Source: Bacillota bacterium (GTDB lineage: Bacteria; Bacillota; Negativicutes; Sporomusales; Sporomusaceae). From it: a stretch of 39,893 bases of DNA. The stretch is taken from contig JAGGAB010000032.1 of the NCBI GenBank assembly GCA_017889705.1, forward strand, positions 1 to 39,893, read 5' to 3'. Positions 1 to 7,486 of this stretch are shown piece after piece. The translations under genes and the position numbers were made by a program. Numbering within the stretch: position 1 is the first letter of the stretch; each line of letters begins with the position of its first letter. The notes beneath the pieces were generated by a model. That model was not told the origin of the DNA, did not search any database, and saw only the letters and a program-made list of their open reading frames with translations.

Positions 1-143
1 AGCCCATACACTCACCTTCTCAATCAGTATTTGACTATATTTTAACATATTTGTAGTTTTATGTGAATTTTAACCACTTTTCACACAGTCTGACAGGTTT
101 CATGTCCCAAAATAGCATTCCGCTGTATCTGATAATGAACCAT

Positions 144-182
144 AAGAAAAACTGCCGCCCTAAGTTCTTCTTAGCGCGACAG
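144..182 (-). terminator. Intrinsic terminator after the PfkB-family kinase
   Basis: Read on the minus strand, CTG-CGC-CTAAG pairs with CTTAG-GCG-CAG (three stems with single mismatches, loop AAGAA), followed by TTTTTCTT. It lies 25 bases past the stop of the sugar kinase. Nothing else was recognised in the first 207 bases. Confidence 0.75.
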
Positions 183-207
183 CCCTATTTTTAATCTCCG
201 TTTGTTA

Positions 208-1158
208 TTATGCTTCCTCCAGATATTCTTCCAGTTGGCGTCTGGTAGGATAGCCCTCCACATCGCCCTGAACCATAACCGCCAGTGAACCAATGGCATT
301 ACCTCTGGTGACGGCCTGCTTCAAGCTAAGCTCCTCCATAAGTGCCGATAAAATACCTACGGCAAACCCGTCACCGGCGCCTACAGTGTCAACCACCCGC
401 CGCACCGGAAATCCCTTGGCATAGCCGGCTTCGACAACCTCACTGCCTTCCTGGTGTGAATAAAAAGCACCTTCAGGACCATCTTTCATCACAATATAAC
501 GGTTGCCCAGATTATGAAAATACGCTTTTACTTTGTCCCAGTCACCTGTCCCAATAAGCAGCTCAGCTTCCTTTTTGCCAGGCATAATAAGATCAGATAG
601 ACTAGCCAGCTTAAGCAAAGTCTCTCTGGCCTGTTCCTTAGTCCATAACTTCAGCCTGATATTGGGGTCAAAGGTAATCAGCGCCCCTTTGGCTTTAGCA
701 ATTTCCACCGCACGCAGCAAGGTTTCGCGGCAATTTTCACTGAGTGCCGGAAAAATGCCGGTAATATGCAAAATTTTAGTACCTGTAAAATAGTTTTCGT
801 CAAGCATGTCTGGAGTTATGCGGCTTGCTGCCGACCCCCGCCGGTAGTAAAACACCTTGGGATCACCAATTTCATTACGTTCTTTAACCAACATGCCTGT
901 CGGATATTCGGCAAGAATCTGAACCTGCGAAGTGTCAACGCCTTCACCGCGAATAGTGTTGCGAATATAGGTGCCAAAGGGATCATCCCCAATAGCGCTA
1001 ATCCAACCCACATCATGGCCAAGCCGGGCCAAACCAATGGCAACATTGGACTCCGCCCCAGCAATTTTACGCGTATAACTGGTGACAAACTGCAATGAAT
1101 CACTTTGATCAGCCACCATCATTACCATACTCTCGCCAAGTGTTATTATTTGTGGCAA
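208..1158 (-). CDS. kdgK: PfkB-family sugar kinase, probably 2-keto-3-deoxygluconate kinase
   Basis: This ribokinase-fold kinase probably phosphorylates 2-keto-3-deoxygluconate to KDPG with ATP in the cytoplasm, feeding hexuronate or Entner-Doudoroff type breakdown. The protein is 316 aa, normal for the family. The N-terminal PfkB signature is visible (AGAESNVAIGLARLG, about residues 34-48), and the C-terminal signature DTVGAGD at 257-263 supplies the anion hole and the catalytic Asp263. The start is TTG, chosen because AGGAGG lies 8 bases upstream. It stands alone between two terminators, with no aldolase or uronate genes nearby, so the substrate is inferred from overall similarity to KdgK. 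Fructokinase or another PfkB sugar kinase remains possible. Confidence 0.8.
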   Translation of the reverse strand: MPQIITLGESMVMMVADQSDSLQFVTSYTRKIAGAESNVAIGLARLGHDVGWISAIGDDPFGTYIRNTIRGEGVDTSQVQILAEYPTGMLVKERNEIGDPKVFYYRRGSAASRITPDMLDENYFTGTKILHITGIFPALSENCRETLLRAVEIAKAKGALITFDPNIRLKLWTKEQARETLLKLASLSDLIMPGKKEAELLIGTGDWDKVKAYFHNLGNRYIVMKDGPEGAFYSHQEGSEVVEAGYAKGFPVRRVVDTVGAGDGFAVGILSALMEELSLKQAVTRGNAIGSLAVMVQGDVEGYPTRRQLEEYLEEA

Positions 1159-1211
1159 GTCTGTTTCCTCCTCTCAGCTATATATGCAATAGGAAGTTCG
1201 TCGCCAAGTAA

Positions 1212-1242
1212 CAAAAGACCTGCGACCTAAACACAGGTCTTT
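1212..1242 (-). terminator. Intrinsic terminator of the paaK-ACT operon
   Basis: On the minus strand AAAGACCTG pairs with CAGGTCTTT (9 bp), followed by TTTTGTTACTT. It sits 43 bases after the ACT-domain gene and before the kinase gene, separating the two transcription units. Confidence 0.75.
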
Positions 1243-1285
1243 ACAGGTATACAGTATATTTCACCATGTGAAACATACTATTTTT

Positions 1286-1738
1286 TCACCAATAGAAATT
1301 AGGTGTTGTGCCTTCCGCTTCCTGGTAGGGATCGGCACTTTCCGACTTGCCGCTGATTAGGCGCTCAGCCAACGATAAATTATCTACCTTAAGCACCACC
1401 CGGGCATGCTTCTCAGTAGAATTAGCTGCAAATGCATAAAAATATTCAATATTTATTCCGGCCAAACTCAATTTGTTAACATATTCAAACAAGCCGCCCG
1501 GCTGATCACTCAACATAATACACAGTACTGGTGTAATTCTAACAGTGAAGCCGGCCCCCCGCAGCACTTGCTGCACCTTTTCTGGTTCATTAACGACAAT
1601 CCGCAAAATGCCAAAGTCAGCGGTATCCCCGACCGACATGGCTCGGATATTAATTCCATGTGAATGAAGCACCCCTAATACCTCGGCCAGCTTGCCAGGC
1701 TGGTTTTCAACAAACACCGACAATTGATTAATAATCAT
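1286..1738 (-). CDS. Tandem ACT-domain protein
   Basis: A 150 aa protein made of two ACT domains (about residues 3-68 and 70-140) with no catalytic domain. ACT domains bind amino acids or related small ligands and act as allosteric sensors. The N-terminal repeat is typical: QLSVFVENQPGKLAEVLGVL followed by IRAMSV. The second begins around TPVLCIMLSDQPGGLFEYV. The gene follows the phenylacetate-CoA ligase gene by 29 bases, and such pairs are common in anaerobic Firmicutes. It probably senses an aromatic or branched-chain amino acid and modulates the ligase or linked metabolism, but that is inference. The start has GGAGAGG upstream. Confidence 0.85.
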   Translation of the reverse strand: MIINQLSVFVENQPGKLAEVLGVLHSHGINIRAMSVGDTADFGILRIVVNEPEKVQQVLRGAGFTVRITPVLCIMLSDQPGGLFEYVNKLSLAGINIEYFYAFAANSTEKHARVVLKVDNLSLAERLISGKSESADPYQEAEGTTPNFYW

Positions 1739-1767
1739 GCTGCACCTCTCCTATCGTTTAGGTCTAA

Positions 1768-3072
1768 TTACAATTCCCGTTTATCAATAACCCGTTTGGC
1801 TTTGCCTTCGCTGCGTTCAATGGTCTTAGGCCCGACAAGCCGTACGGCAGCCGACACGCTAAGCGTGCTGGACAGTTCGCCTTTAATCTTAGCTTCAAGC
1901 ACTTCCAGACCGCGCACTTCATCAGTAAACATTTCCTCAGTAAGTTCTACCAGCACAGTAAGATGATCCAGATTATCCTTGCGCTCGACAATAAGCTGAT
2001 AATGCGGGGTGGTATTGCTGATACTGAGGAGAACATTCTCCACTTGGGAGGGAAACACATTGACCCCGCGGATAATCAGCATATCATCACTACGTCCCAG
2101 TACTTTGCTCATTCTGACAAGCGTCCGGCCACAGGCGCACTTTTCACGCTGCAATACCGAAAGGTCGCGGGTGCGATAGCGTAGCATGGGCATGCCTTCT
2201 TTAGTGAGAGTAGTCAGTACTAGTTCTCCTTTTTCGCCGTCAGGCAGCACTTCCCCTGTCACCGGGTTAATAATTTCCGGATAAAAATGATCTTCGCTGA
2301 TATGCAGGCCATCCTGCACGCTGCATTCAATTGCTACACCCGGTCCAATTATCTCACTTAACCCGTAGATGTCCATGGCTTTGATGCCAAGCTGAGACTC
2401 TATTTCCTTACGCATCCGTTCTGTCCACGGTTCGGCACCGAAGATCCCCGTTCTAAGCGAGGTTTCCCTGGGATCAACACCCATTTCGCGCATGGTCTCG
2501 GCAATATACAGGGCATAAGATGGAGTACAGGCCAGCGCGGTCGTGCCAAAATCTTTCATGAGCATAATTTGTCTGGCTGTGTTACCGCTGGAGATAGGAA
2601 TTACCGAAGCCCCCAAGAGCTCGGCACCATAGTGAATCCCCAGACCGCCGGTAAATAATCCGTAGCCATACGCAATCTGAATACAGGACTGTTTGCTCAA
2701 ACCAGCTGCAACCAGCGAGCGAGCGGCCACCTCTGACCAAATACCAATATCCCGCTTGGTATAGCCGACGACAGTCGGCCTGCCGGTAGTTCCACTGGAC
2801 GCATGCACCCGGATAATCTCCGACATGGGGGCAGCAAACAAACCATAGGGATAATTGTCCCGCATATCTTGTTTGTACACAAAGGGCAGTTTTTGAATAT
2901 CTGCTAAAGTAACAATGTCTTCCGGCAACAGACCGATTTCTTGCATTTTGGAACGGTAGAAGGGTTGCTGCCGATATAACCTGGCAACAATTTCTTTTAA
3001 GCGGCCAGTTTGTAAAGCGCTCATATCCTCCCGTTCCATTGTCTCTGCCGGCTTGTTCCAGTATGTATTCAT
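1768..3072 (-). CDS. paaK: Phenylacetate-CoA ligase family (AMP-forming)
   Basis: An adenylate-forming enzyme that activates phenylacetate or another aryl/acyl acid with ATP and CoA to give the CoA thioester, AMP and PPi. The 434 aa length is typical of PaaK. Visible motifs are the P-loop-like SSGTTGRP at 92-99, the acid/AMP-binding YGLSE at 236-240, and YRTRDL at 299-304 carrying the ribose-binding Asp. The start was moved from an upstream in-frame codon (3132) to the ATG at 3072, because GAGGAG lies 7 bases before it. The gene leads an operon with the ACT-domain gene and has a roughly 295-base leader holding a ykkC-type riboswitch. In anaerobes such ligases often work with 2-oxoacid:ferredoxin oxidoreductases that carboxylate acyl-CoA to oxoacids for amino acid synthesis. 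The true substrate is not readable from sequence. Confidence 0.88.
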   Translation of the reverse strand: MNTYWNKPAETMEREDMSALQTGRLKEIVARLYRQQPFYRSKMQEIGLLPEDIVTLADIQKLPFVYKQDMRDNYPYGLFAAPMSEIIRVHASSGTTGRPTVVGYTKRDIGIWSEVAARSLVAAGLSKQSCIQIAYGYGLFTGGLGIHYGAELLGASVIPISSGNTARQIMLMKDFGTTALACTPSYALYIAETMREMGVDPRETSLRTGIFGAEPWTERMRKEIESQLGIKAMDIYGLSEIIGPGVAIECSVQDGLHISEDHFYPEIINPVTGEVLPDGEKGELVLTTLTKEGMPMLRYRTRDLSVLQREKCACGRTLVRMSKVLGRSDDMLIIRGVNVFPSQVENVLLSISNTTPHYQLIVERKDNLDHLTVLVELTEEMFTDEVRGLEVLEAKIKGELSSTLSVSAAVRLVGPKTIERSEGKAKRVIDKREL

Positions 3073-3192
3073 AACTCGACTCCTCTCTTCTCTATAGCAA
3101 ACACGGCTTACGCCGAGTTCAGGCCAAAACACACGCAGCTACTAAACCTATCCTACTTACAAACAAACATTAAACCTACACTAAGAAATACG

Positions 3193-3321
3193 AAAAACCC
3201 CACAAAAAGTCCTTGTCAGGAACTTTCCGCTAGGGTTTTTTGCACCCACGGTGTGACCCAGCCGGGCCTTGTGCCGCTTGGACCAGTCGCGGCAGACCGC
3301 CGGAACCCTAGGCACACTTCC
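3193..3321 (-). promoter_or_regulatory. ykkC subtype-2 riboswitch (ppGpp or PRPP class) with terminator
   Basis: On the minus strand the leader carries the ykkC hallmark CUAGGGUUCC, then a short GGCGG/CCGC hairpin, then GGUCCAAGCGGCAC and CACACCGUGGGUGC. This order matches subtype-2 aptamers rather than guanidine-I, which has a GAGAG segment at that point. A closing helix pairs GGAA (3318-3321) with UUCC (3219-3222). The UUCC strand is also the 5' arm of a following hairpin (AAAGUUCCU with AGGACUUU, plus AACCC with GGGUU) that ends in UUUUU at 3193-3197. Folding of the aptamer should therefore block the terminator, which makes this a likely ON switch for the paaK-ACT operon. Subtypes 2a (ppGpp) and 2b (PRPP) differ by few bases and I cannot separate them here. 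The amino-acid-like context favours ppGpp. Confidence 0.88.
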
Positions 3322-3373
3322 ACTGTTTACTATCTATGTTATTTGTCCTTATGTATACTGTATTTCGTGGATT

Positions 3374-3402
3374 ATATTACCAGTTGGCAAATATAAAGTC
3401 AA
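3374..3402 (-). promoter_or_regulatory. Sigma-A-type promoter for the riboswitch-paaK leader
   Basis: Minus strand TTGACT (3397-3402), a 17-base spacer, then TAATAT (3374-3379). Transcription would begin near 3367, about 45 bases before the aptamer. Confidence 0.7.
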
Positions 3403-3481
3403 GAAATATTTGCTGCAGTATTTATCCTGTAGCATTTTATGGTATATTAGTACTATCTACTATCAAAATTGAGGTGAATCT

Positions 3482-3853
3482 ATGAAAACCATTGCACTCA
3501 TTGCCCATGACCGTAAGAAAGAAGAAATGCTTAATTTCGTATTGGCACATAAAGAAATTCTGGCACAATACGATTTGATTGCGACAGCAACTACCGGCAA
3601 AATCATTCAAGAAAAAGCCGGACTCAATGTTACTACCTATCTTTCGGGTCCACTCGGCGGCGATCAGCAAATCGGTTCTAAAATTGCCTGCCAAAAAGTT
3701 GATATTGTTATCTTTTTACGCGATCCGCTGACAGCTCAGCCGCACGAACCGGATATTACCGCCCTACTTAGACTCTGCGATGTCCACAACATCCCGGCAG
3801 CTACCAATACGGCTACTGCCAAAATGATAATGCGCTCTTTGTCTGACGCATAA
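3482..3853 (+). CDS. mgsA: Methylglyoxal synthase
   Basis: Converts dihydroxyacetone phosphate to methylglyoxal and phosphate, a bypass of lower glycolysis that relieves sugar-phosphate build-up when phosphate is short. At 123 aa it matches the short Firmicutes form. Residues equivalent to the E. coli active site are present: His9 (IAHD), the catalytic Asp61 in GGDQQ, His88 in PHEPD, and Asp91. The ATG follows GAGG by 7 bases. It is a single gene with its own terminator, divergent from the riboswitch-paaK unit. Confidence 0.95.
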   Translation: MKTIALIAHDRKKEEMLNFVLAHKEILAQYDLIATATTGKIIQEKAGLNVTTYLSGPLGGDQQIGSKIACQKVDIVIFLRDPLTAQPHEPDITALLRLCDVHNIPAATNTATAKMIMRSLSDA

Positions 3854-3887
3854 TTTCACGCTAATACTATACCGTTTTCCGTAGGGG

Positions 3888-3935
3888 AAAGACCTTGTCA
3901 AGCCACTGTTAATGGCCGATTGGACAAGGTCTTTT
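3888..3935 (+). terminator. Terminator of mgsA
   Basis: AAAGACCTTGTC pairs with GACAAGGTCTTT (12 bp). The 23-base loop itself contains a GCCA/TGGC stem, and the hairpin ends in TTTT. Confidence 0.8.
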
Positions 3936-4030
3936 GATTTCCCTGGGAAATTTATATTGTTTACATAACAATTTTCCCATGCTATTATTTATAGTATCGC
4001 GCAACTATATCTAGAGTAAGGAGGGCGTCT

Positions 4031-4672
4031 ATGAAACGCTATACTCAGCACATTGCTTTTGTACTGCTTGTGACCGTTTTTACCGCGCTCTTTATGCCGG
4101 CAGTACCTGCAAAAGCATTTTCACTTGCAGATATTACAGGTTCTTCTTCCCAAAGCGGCGGCAGTTCCAGCGGCTTGTTAAACATTCTACTGGCATTACT
4201 GCTTGGCAAGGTTCTTGGTTCCTCAAACGATAGCACTTCCTCTGATATCTCTTCGGTGCTGGGGGCTGCCATTGGCCCAAAAACAACAACTACTAACAGC
4301 ACCAAAGCAACTGAGATTATAAACAATGCCCAAAAATATATGGGCGTTCCCTATGTTTGGGGTGGCGCCACACCAACTGGCTGGGACTGCTCAGGTTACA
4401 CCCAATATGTCATGAGAGAAAGCGGCATCACCATTCCCCGTACGGCTGCCGAACAGTATGAAACCGGCATTGCCGTCAATAAAAAAGACTTAAAAGTCGG
4501 CGATATGGTATTCTTCACCACCTATAAGCCTGGGGCTTCCCATGTAGGCTTCTACATGGGTGACGGCAAGTTTATTCATGCCAGCTCAGCCGCAAAAAAA
4601 GTCACGATAAATGATCTGTCTGAAACCTATTATGCTGAACGTTATATTGGCGCCCGCCGGTATATCCAATAA
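4031..4672 (+). CDS. Secreted NlpC/P60 cell-wall endopeptidase
   Basis: A peptidoglycan hydrolase expected to cut stem peptides (D-Glu/meso-DAP type bonds). The 213 aa protein has a signal peptide (hydrophobic core about 8-24, then VPAKA), a Ser/Gly-rich low-complexity linker with a short hydrophobic stretch (about 38-90), and a C-terminal NlpC/P60 domain (about 95-213). The catalytic Cys120 is in DCSGY, His171 in SHVGFY, and the third polar residue is His183 in FIHASS. The ribosome site AAGGAGGG is strong. It is a single-gene unit with a clear terminator. The absence of SH3 or LysM domains suggests free periplasmic activity. Confidence 0.92.
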   Translation: MKRYTQHIAFVLLVTVFTALFMPAVPAKAFSLADITGSSSQSGGSSSGLLNILLALLLGKVLGSSNDSTSSDISSVLGAAIGPKTTTTNSTKATEIINNAQKYMGVPYVWGGATPTGWDCSGYTQYVMRESGITIPRTAAEQYETGIAVNKKDLKVGDMVFFTTYKPGASHVGFYMGDGKFIHASSAAKKVTINDLSETYYAERYIGARRYIQ

Positions 4673-4686
4673 GCAGCAGTTGTACA

Positions 4687-4713
4687 GCCAGTCGCAATGC
4701 GACTGGCTTTTTT
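4687..4713 (+). terminator. Terminator of the NlpC/P60 gene
   Basis: AGCCAGTCGCA pairs perfectly with TGCGACTGGCT, followed by six T. It lies between convergent genes and may also stop minus-strand transcripts from the P-loop gene, although the minus-strand T-run is poor. Confidence 0.88.
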
Positions 4714-4756
4714 CTGTCCCTCCCGCCGGCCAGTCCAGGGTTTTGTAGTTACTTTT

Positions 4757-5440
4757 TCACCAAAAGGTACGCGGCATAATGCGTTCAAGCTTCCAGATCA
4801 GATTGCCCATGCAGTCTGCCCGCCCAATTTTTTCGGCGATTTCAGTAACCGCAGCAGTTGCCGTCACCGGCAGACCAAGACGGCCTGCTGCCTCAGTCAC
4901 ACCCTTTGCTCCCTGTTCAACAAGCTCAACCGTTGTTTCTTCCGCCAGGTGGGTATTATTGAGCAAGGCGTCCACCCTTCCTAAGGTTGCAAGGTATTCC
5001 AAAATATTGTCGACCGTCGATGTAAACGGACGTGCCATATTAATAACTGCTATAATTTTCAGATAAGGATTGTCAAATGCCCCTTCCACTAGGTTAAATA
5101 TCTTAGCTCCCTGGACACCATAGCCAACATCCATAATAATATTGCCAGGCCGCCTGAGCACCCAGCGCATCGAAGCTTTAATGACATTGCCGGCCTCCCC
5201 CAGCCCAACTGTATCGCGCGTTTCCCAGGCGACAACCTCAATACCCTGCGCCTCTAGCTCCTGTTTAATTGGTCTGAGCGTATAACACGGTTCTACCGTA
5301 TCCAGATCAACAATAGTAACAGGCAGCCCCTGTTTTTTTAAATATATAGCCCTGTTTACCGCATTCTCGCTTTTGCCACTGGCATATTCACCAACATAGG
5401 CTTCGATAATCGGCTGCTCTACTGTTTTTGCATGGTCCAA
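4757..5440 (-). CDS. P-loop NTPase of unknown function downstream of bofA
   Basis: A 227 aa protein with a Walker A motif GEYASGKS near the N-terminus (about 17-24), a possible Walker B-like IIMDVGYG (about 100-107), and VDLDTVEP resembling the switch region of MinD/ParA/CobB-type ATPases. I do not recognise a named family. The start is TTG, with AGGAG 9 bases upstream; the nearby ATG is out of frame. It lies 62 bases after bofA, separated by a hairpin, so it may be read at reduced level from the recR-bofA operon. MinD/SIMIBI-type partner-activated ATPase behaviour is inference. Confidence 0.75.
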   Translation of the reverse strand: MDHAKTVEQPIIEAYVGEYASGKSENAVNRAIYLKKQGLPVTIVDLDTVEPCYTLRPIKQELEAQGIEVVAWETRDTVGLGEAGNVIKASMRWVLRRPGNIIMDVGYGVQGAKIFNLVEGAFDNPYLKIIAVINMARPFTSTVDNILEYLATLGRVDALLNNTHLAEETTVELVEQGAKGVTEAAGRLGLPVTATAAVTEIAEKIGRADCMGNLIWKLERIMPRTFW

Positions 5441-5474
5441 CTAGTTTCACTCCTTGTGTACGCGCCTATAAATT

Positions 5475-5501
5475 AAAAAACTTGGCTTACGCCAAGTTTT
5501 T
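5475..5501 (-). terminator. Hairpin/terminator after bofA
   Basis: AAAAACTTGGC, loop TTAC, GCCAAGTTTTT: an 11 bp perfect stem with T-runs on both strands. It lies immediately after the bofA stop and before the P-loop gene. The core GGCTTACGCC recurs elsewhere in the window (see 3100 and 28186). Confidence 0.8.
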
Positions 5502-5502
5502 C

Positions 5503-5784
5503 TTAGTTTATAAATAGTTTAAACAAAATCAGCAAAACAACCCCCGGTATTCCCAAAAAACCAGCGACTAGCGCGGTAATCGGATTGATGCCGATGGTAA
5601 AGTTAAAATACGCTCCGACAAAATTGACAATCCACAGCATAATACCGCCGACTATACCGTTATATATCAATTTGAAAACAAGGCGTATCGGCATTGTCAG
5701 CATGCGGCCAATAAGATAAATCAAAATAATCCCAAACGCATACGCGATAATAACATTTAGTTCTAATGCCGGTAAAAATCCCAT
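5503..5784 (-). CDS. bofA: BofA-family pro-sigma-K processing inhibitor
   Basis: A 93 aa hydrophobic protein with three membrane-spanning segments (about 8-25, 38-58, 68-90). BofA holds the SpoIVFB protease inactive in the mother-cell/forespore membranes until sigma-K activation. The motif GINPITALVAGFLGIPGV is typical of the C-terminal half. It sits after recR and DUF2508 genes as in Bacillus subtilis (recR-yaaL-bofA), which strongly supports the assignment. This is good evidence that the organism descends from, or is, an endospore former. Confidence 0.9.
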   Translation of the reverse strand: MGFLPALELNVIIAYAFGIILIYLIGRMLTMPIRLVFKLIYNGIVGGIMLWIVNFVGAYFNFTIGINPITALVAGFLGIPGVVLLILFKLFIN

Positions 5785-5835
5785 TTCTGTTTTCTCTCCT
5801 TTAGTTCAGCCTATATTATTATTTATTTTACCACG

Positions 5836-6132
5836 CTAAAACAGCTGACGTATAGTCCCTGCTTCGCTAATCCCTGACAGACTGATGCCGTCCGGGTGCC
5901 GGAAACCTTCCTGTCTCGCCTTTTTGAGCAAATACATATAGCGGCGTTCATAGGCTTTAATAAGAAAAATCGAGTAGTCAATCAAATCAGGGTCGGTTAC
6001 GGTTTTATAATAGTTTTGTGCCGCCAGCCATTCCAGCCGAGCCTGGTCTATAATCTCGGCCAGACTGTCTTTGCTTTTCGCACCGGCTTGACTGGCATCC
6101 CAAAACTTCATTACTTTTTGCCATATGCCCAT
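5836..6132 (-). CDS. DUF2508 (YaaL-like) protein, copy 2
   Basis: A 98 aa protein of unknown function. The core EIIDQARLEWLAAQNYY and the later YERRYMYLLKKARQEG match the DUF2508/YaaL family found between recR and bofA in Firmicutes. The start is the ATG at 6132, preceded by GGAGGG, not the longer upstream reading. It is clearly paralogous to the next gene upstream (copy 1), about half identical over the core by eye. It carries an extra C-terminal tail of about 18 residues that copy 1 lacks. Confidence 0.85.
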   Translation of the reverse strand: MGIWQKVMKFWDASQAGAKSKDSLAEIIDQARLEWLAAQNYYKTVTDPDLIDYSIFLIKAYERRYMYLLKKARQEGFRHPDGISLSGISEAGTIRQLF

Positions 6133-6235
6133 ATGTATCCCTCCAACACGATACTGTCTAAAACTCTTATCACAATATATGTTGGCAAGTCCAAAATAAT
6201 GAAAAATACCGGATAAATTCCGGTATTTGCATTTG

Positions 6236-6490
6236 CTACTCAAACGGCGAAGAATGAAGTCCTTCATGTCGGGCACGTTTTAGCAGATATGTATATTTTT
6301 TTTCGGCAGCCTGAATATGGTAAGCTGCGTAATCAACTAAATCCGCATCTGATACATTATCATAATAATTCTGGGCACTAAGCCATTCGTTTCTTGCTTG
6401 CTCGAGTTGCTCCTTGAGCGGCTGATATCTGGTAACAGGTGTTTTTTTCTGCACCCGGCCACTAAAGAATTTCATGAGTGCTGTTTTCAT
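6236..6490 (-). CDS. DUF2508 (YaaL-like) protein, copy 1
   Basis: An 84 aa protein of the same family as the following gene. The shared core is QARNEWLSAQNYYDNVSDAD with AEKKYTYLLKRARHEG. The ATG at 6490 is preceded by GGGGGAG at 6 bases, so the longer frame starting at 6541 is rejected. It lies 52 bases after recR. Function unknown; the position between recR and bofA is conserved in spore formers. Confidence 0.85.
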   Translation of the reverse strand: MKTALMKFFSGRVQKKTPVTRYQPLKEQLEQARNEWLSAQNYYDNVSDADLVDYAAYHIQAAEKKYTYLLKRARHEGLHSSPFE

Positions 6491-6542
6491 GCATATCTCC
6501 CCCTGCTCACAGTATTCCCATAAACAGGCAGAATAAAACATG

Positions 6543-7136
6543 TTACATCTCGCGGCGATTCTCGAGGGCCTTAGACAGAGTCACTTCATCCGCGTATTCC
6601 AGGTCACCGCCCATTGGCAACCCATGAGCAATCCGGGTAACCTTCACTCCTAGCGGTTTTAGCAGTTTGGCTATATACATAGCCGTAGCCTCGCCTTCCA
6701 CGTTGGGATTGGTCGCCATAATAACCTCGCGCAGTCCCCGGCCTACTCGGTTAAGAAGCTCTTTTACTTTCAAATCATCAGGACCTACTCCCCCAAGCGG
6801 TGACAAGGAGCCATGCAGCACATGGTATAAGCCTTTGAACTCGCGGGTACGCTCCATGGCAGTGACATCCTTCGGATCCTCCACCACACAGACCACCGAC
6901 CGGTCCCGTTCTTCAGACCGGCAGATTTGACAAGGATCGGCATCAGTTAAATCAAAACAAACCGAGCAATAACTCACCCGTTCTTTGGCCTCGACAATAG
7001 CCTGCGCCAGCGCTGCCGCCTGCGCGCTATCCATCTTAAGCACATGATAAGCCATACGAACCGCAGATTTCGGTCCAATGCCCGGCAAACGGCGAAACTG
7101 CTCAACAAGCCGAGCAATCGGCGCAATATAACTCAT
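6543..7136 (-). CDS. recR: Recombination mediator RecR
   Basis: Works with RecO and RecF to load RecA on SSB-coated gaps. The 197 aa protein has the usual order: N-terminal helix-hairpin-helix (LPGIGPKSA, about 18-26), a C4 zinc finger (Cys57, Cys60, Cys69, Cys72), a Toprim domain beginning at [10 protein letters not shown] (about 81-90), and a C-terminal tail around [16 protein letters not shown]. It starts 3 bases after the ebfC stop, consistent with one operon with dnaX. Confidence 0.97.
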   Translation of the reverse strand: MSYIAPIARLVEQFRRLPGIGPKSAVRMAYHVLKMDSAQAAALAQAIVEAKERVSYCSVCFDLTDADPCQICRSEERDRSVVCVVEDPKDVTAMERTREFKGLYHVLHGSLSPLGGVGPDDLKVKELLNRVGRGLREVIMATNPNVEGEATAMYIAKLLKPLGVKVTRIAHGLPMGGDLEYADEVTLSKALENRREM

Positions 7137-7139
7137 AGA

Positions 7140-7466
7140 TTATAACATTCCTGGCGGCAGATTGAGCCCACCTGTCAGCTTACCCATTTCCTGTGACATC
7201 ATATCATCCACTTTGGTCATAGCTTCGTTGACAGCAGCAGCTACCAGGTCTTCCAGCATTTCTACATCTTCCGGATCAACAGCAGAGGGAGCGATTTTTA
7301 TGGACTGAATTTTCTTTTCGCCGTTAACAACCACTTTTACCGCGCCGCCTCCGGTAGATACCTCAAGGGTACGGCCTTTGAGCTCTTCTTGCAGTTTAGC
7401 CATATCGGCCTGAAGTTTCTGTACCTTCTTCATCATTCCTGCCATATTTCCCATATTTCCAAACAT
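7140..7466 (-). CDS. ebfC: YbaB/EbfC nucleoid-associated protein
   Basis: A small dimeric DNA-binding protein of 108 aa. It has a Met/Gly-rich N-terminus, a long helix (MMKKVQKLQADMAKLQEEL) and a beta core containing GGGAVKVVVNG. It is the equivalent of B. subtilis yaaK. The ATG follows AGGAGG by about 8 bases. It is located between dnaX and recR, the universal position. Confidence 0.96.
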   Translation of the reverse strand: MFGNMGNMAGMMKKVQKLQADMAKLQEELKGRTLEVSTGGGAVKVVVNGEKKIQSIKIAPSAVDPEDVEMLEDLVAAAVNEAMTKVDDMMSQEMGKLTGGLNLPPGML

Positions 7467-7486
7467 ATTGTCAGCCTCCTACTAAT

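Noticed and set aside
3269..3472. 67-codon plus-strand frame
   Set aside because: It lies across the riboswitch and promoter on the opposite strand and has no ribosome site.
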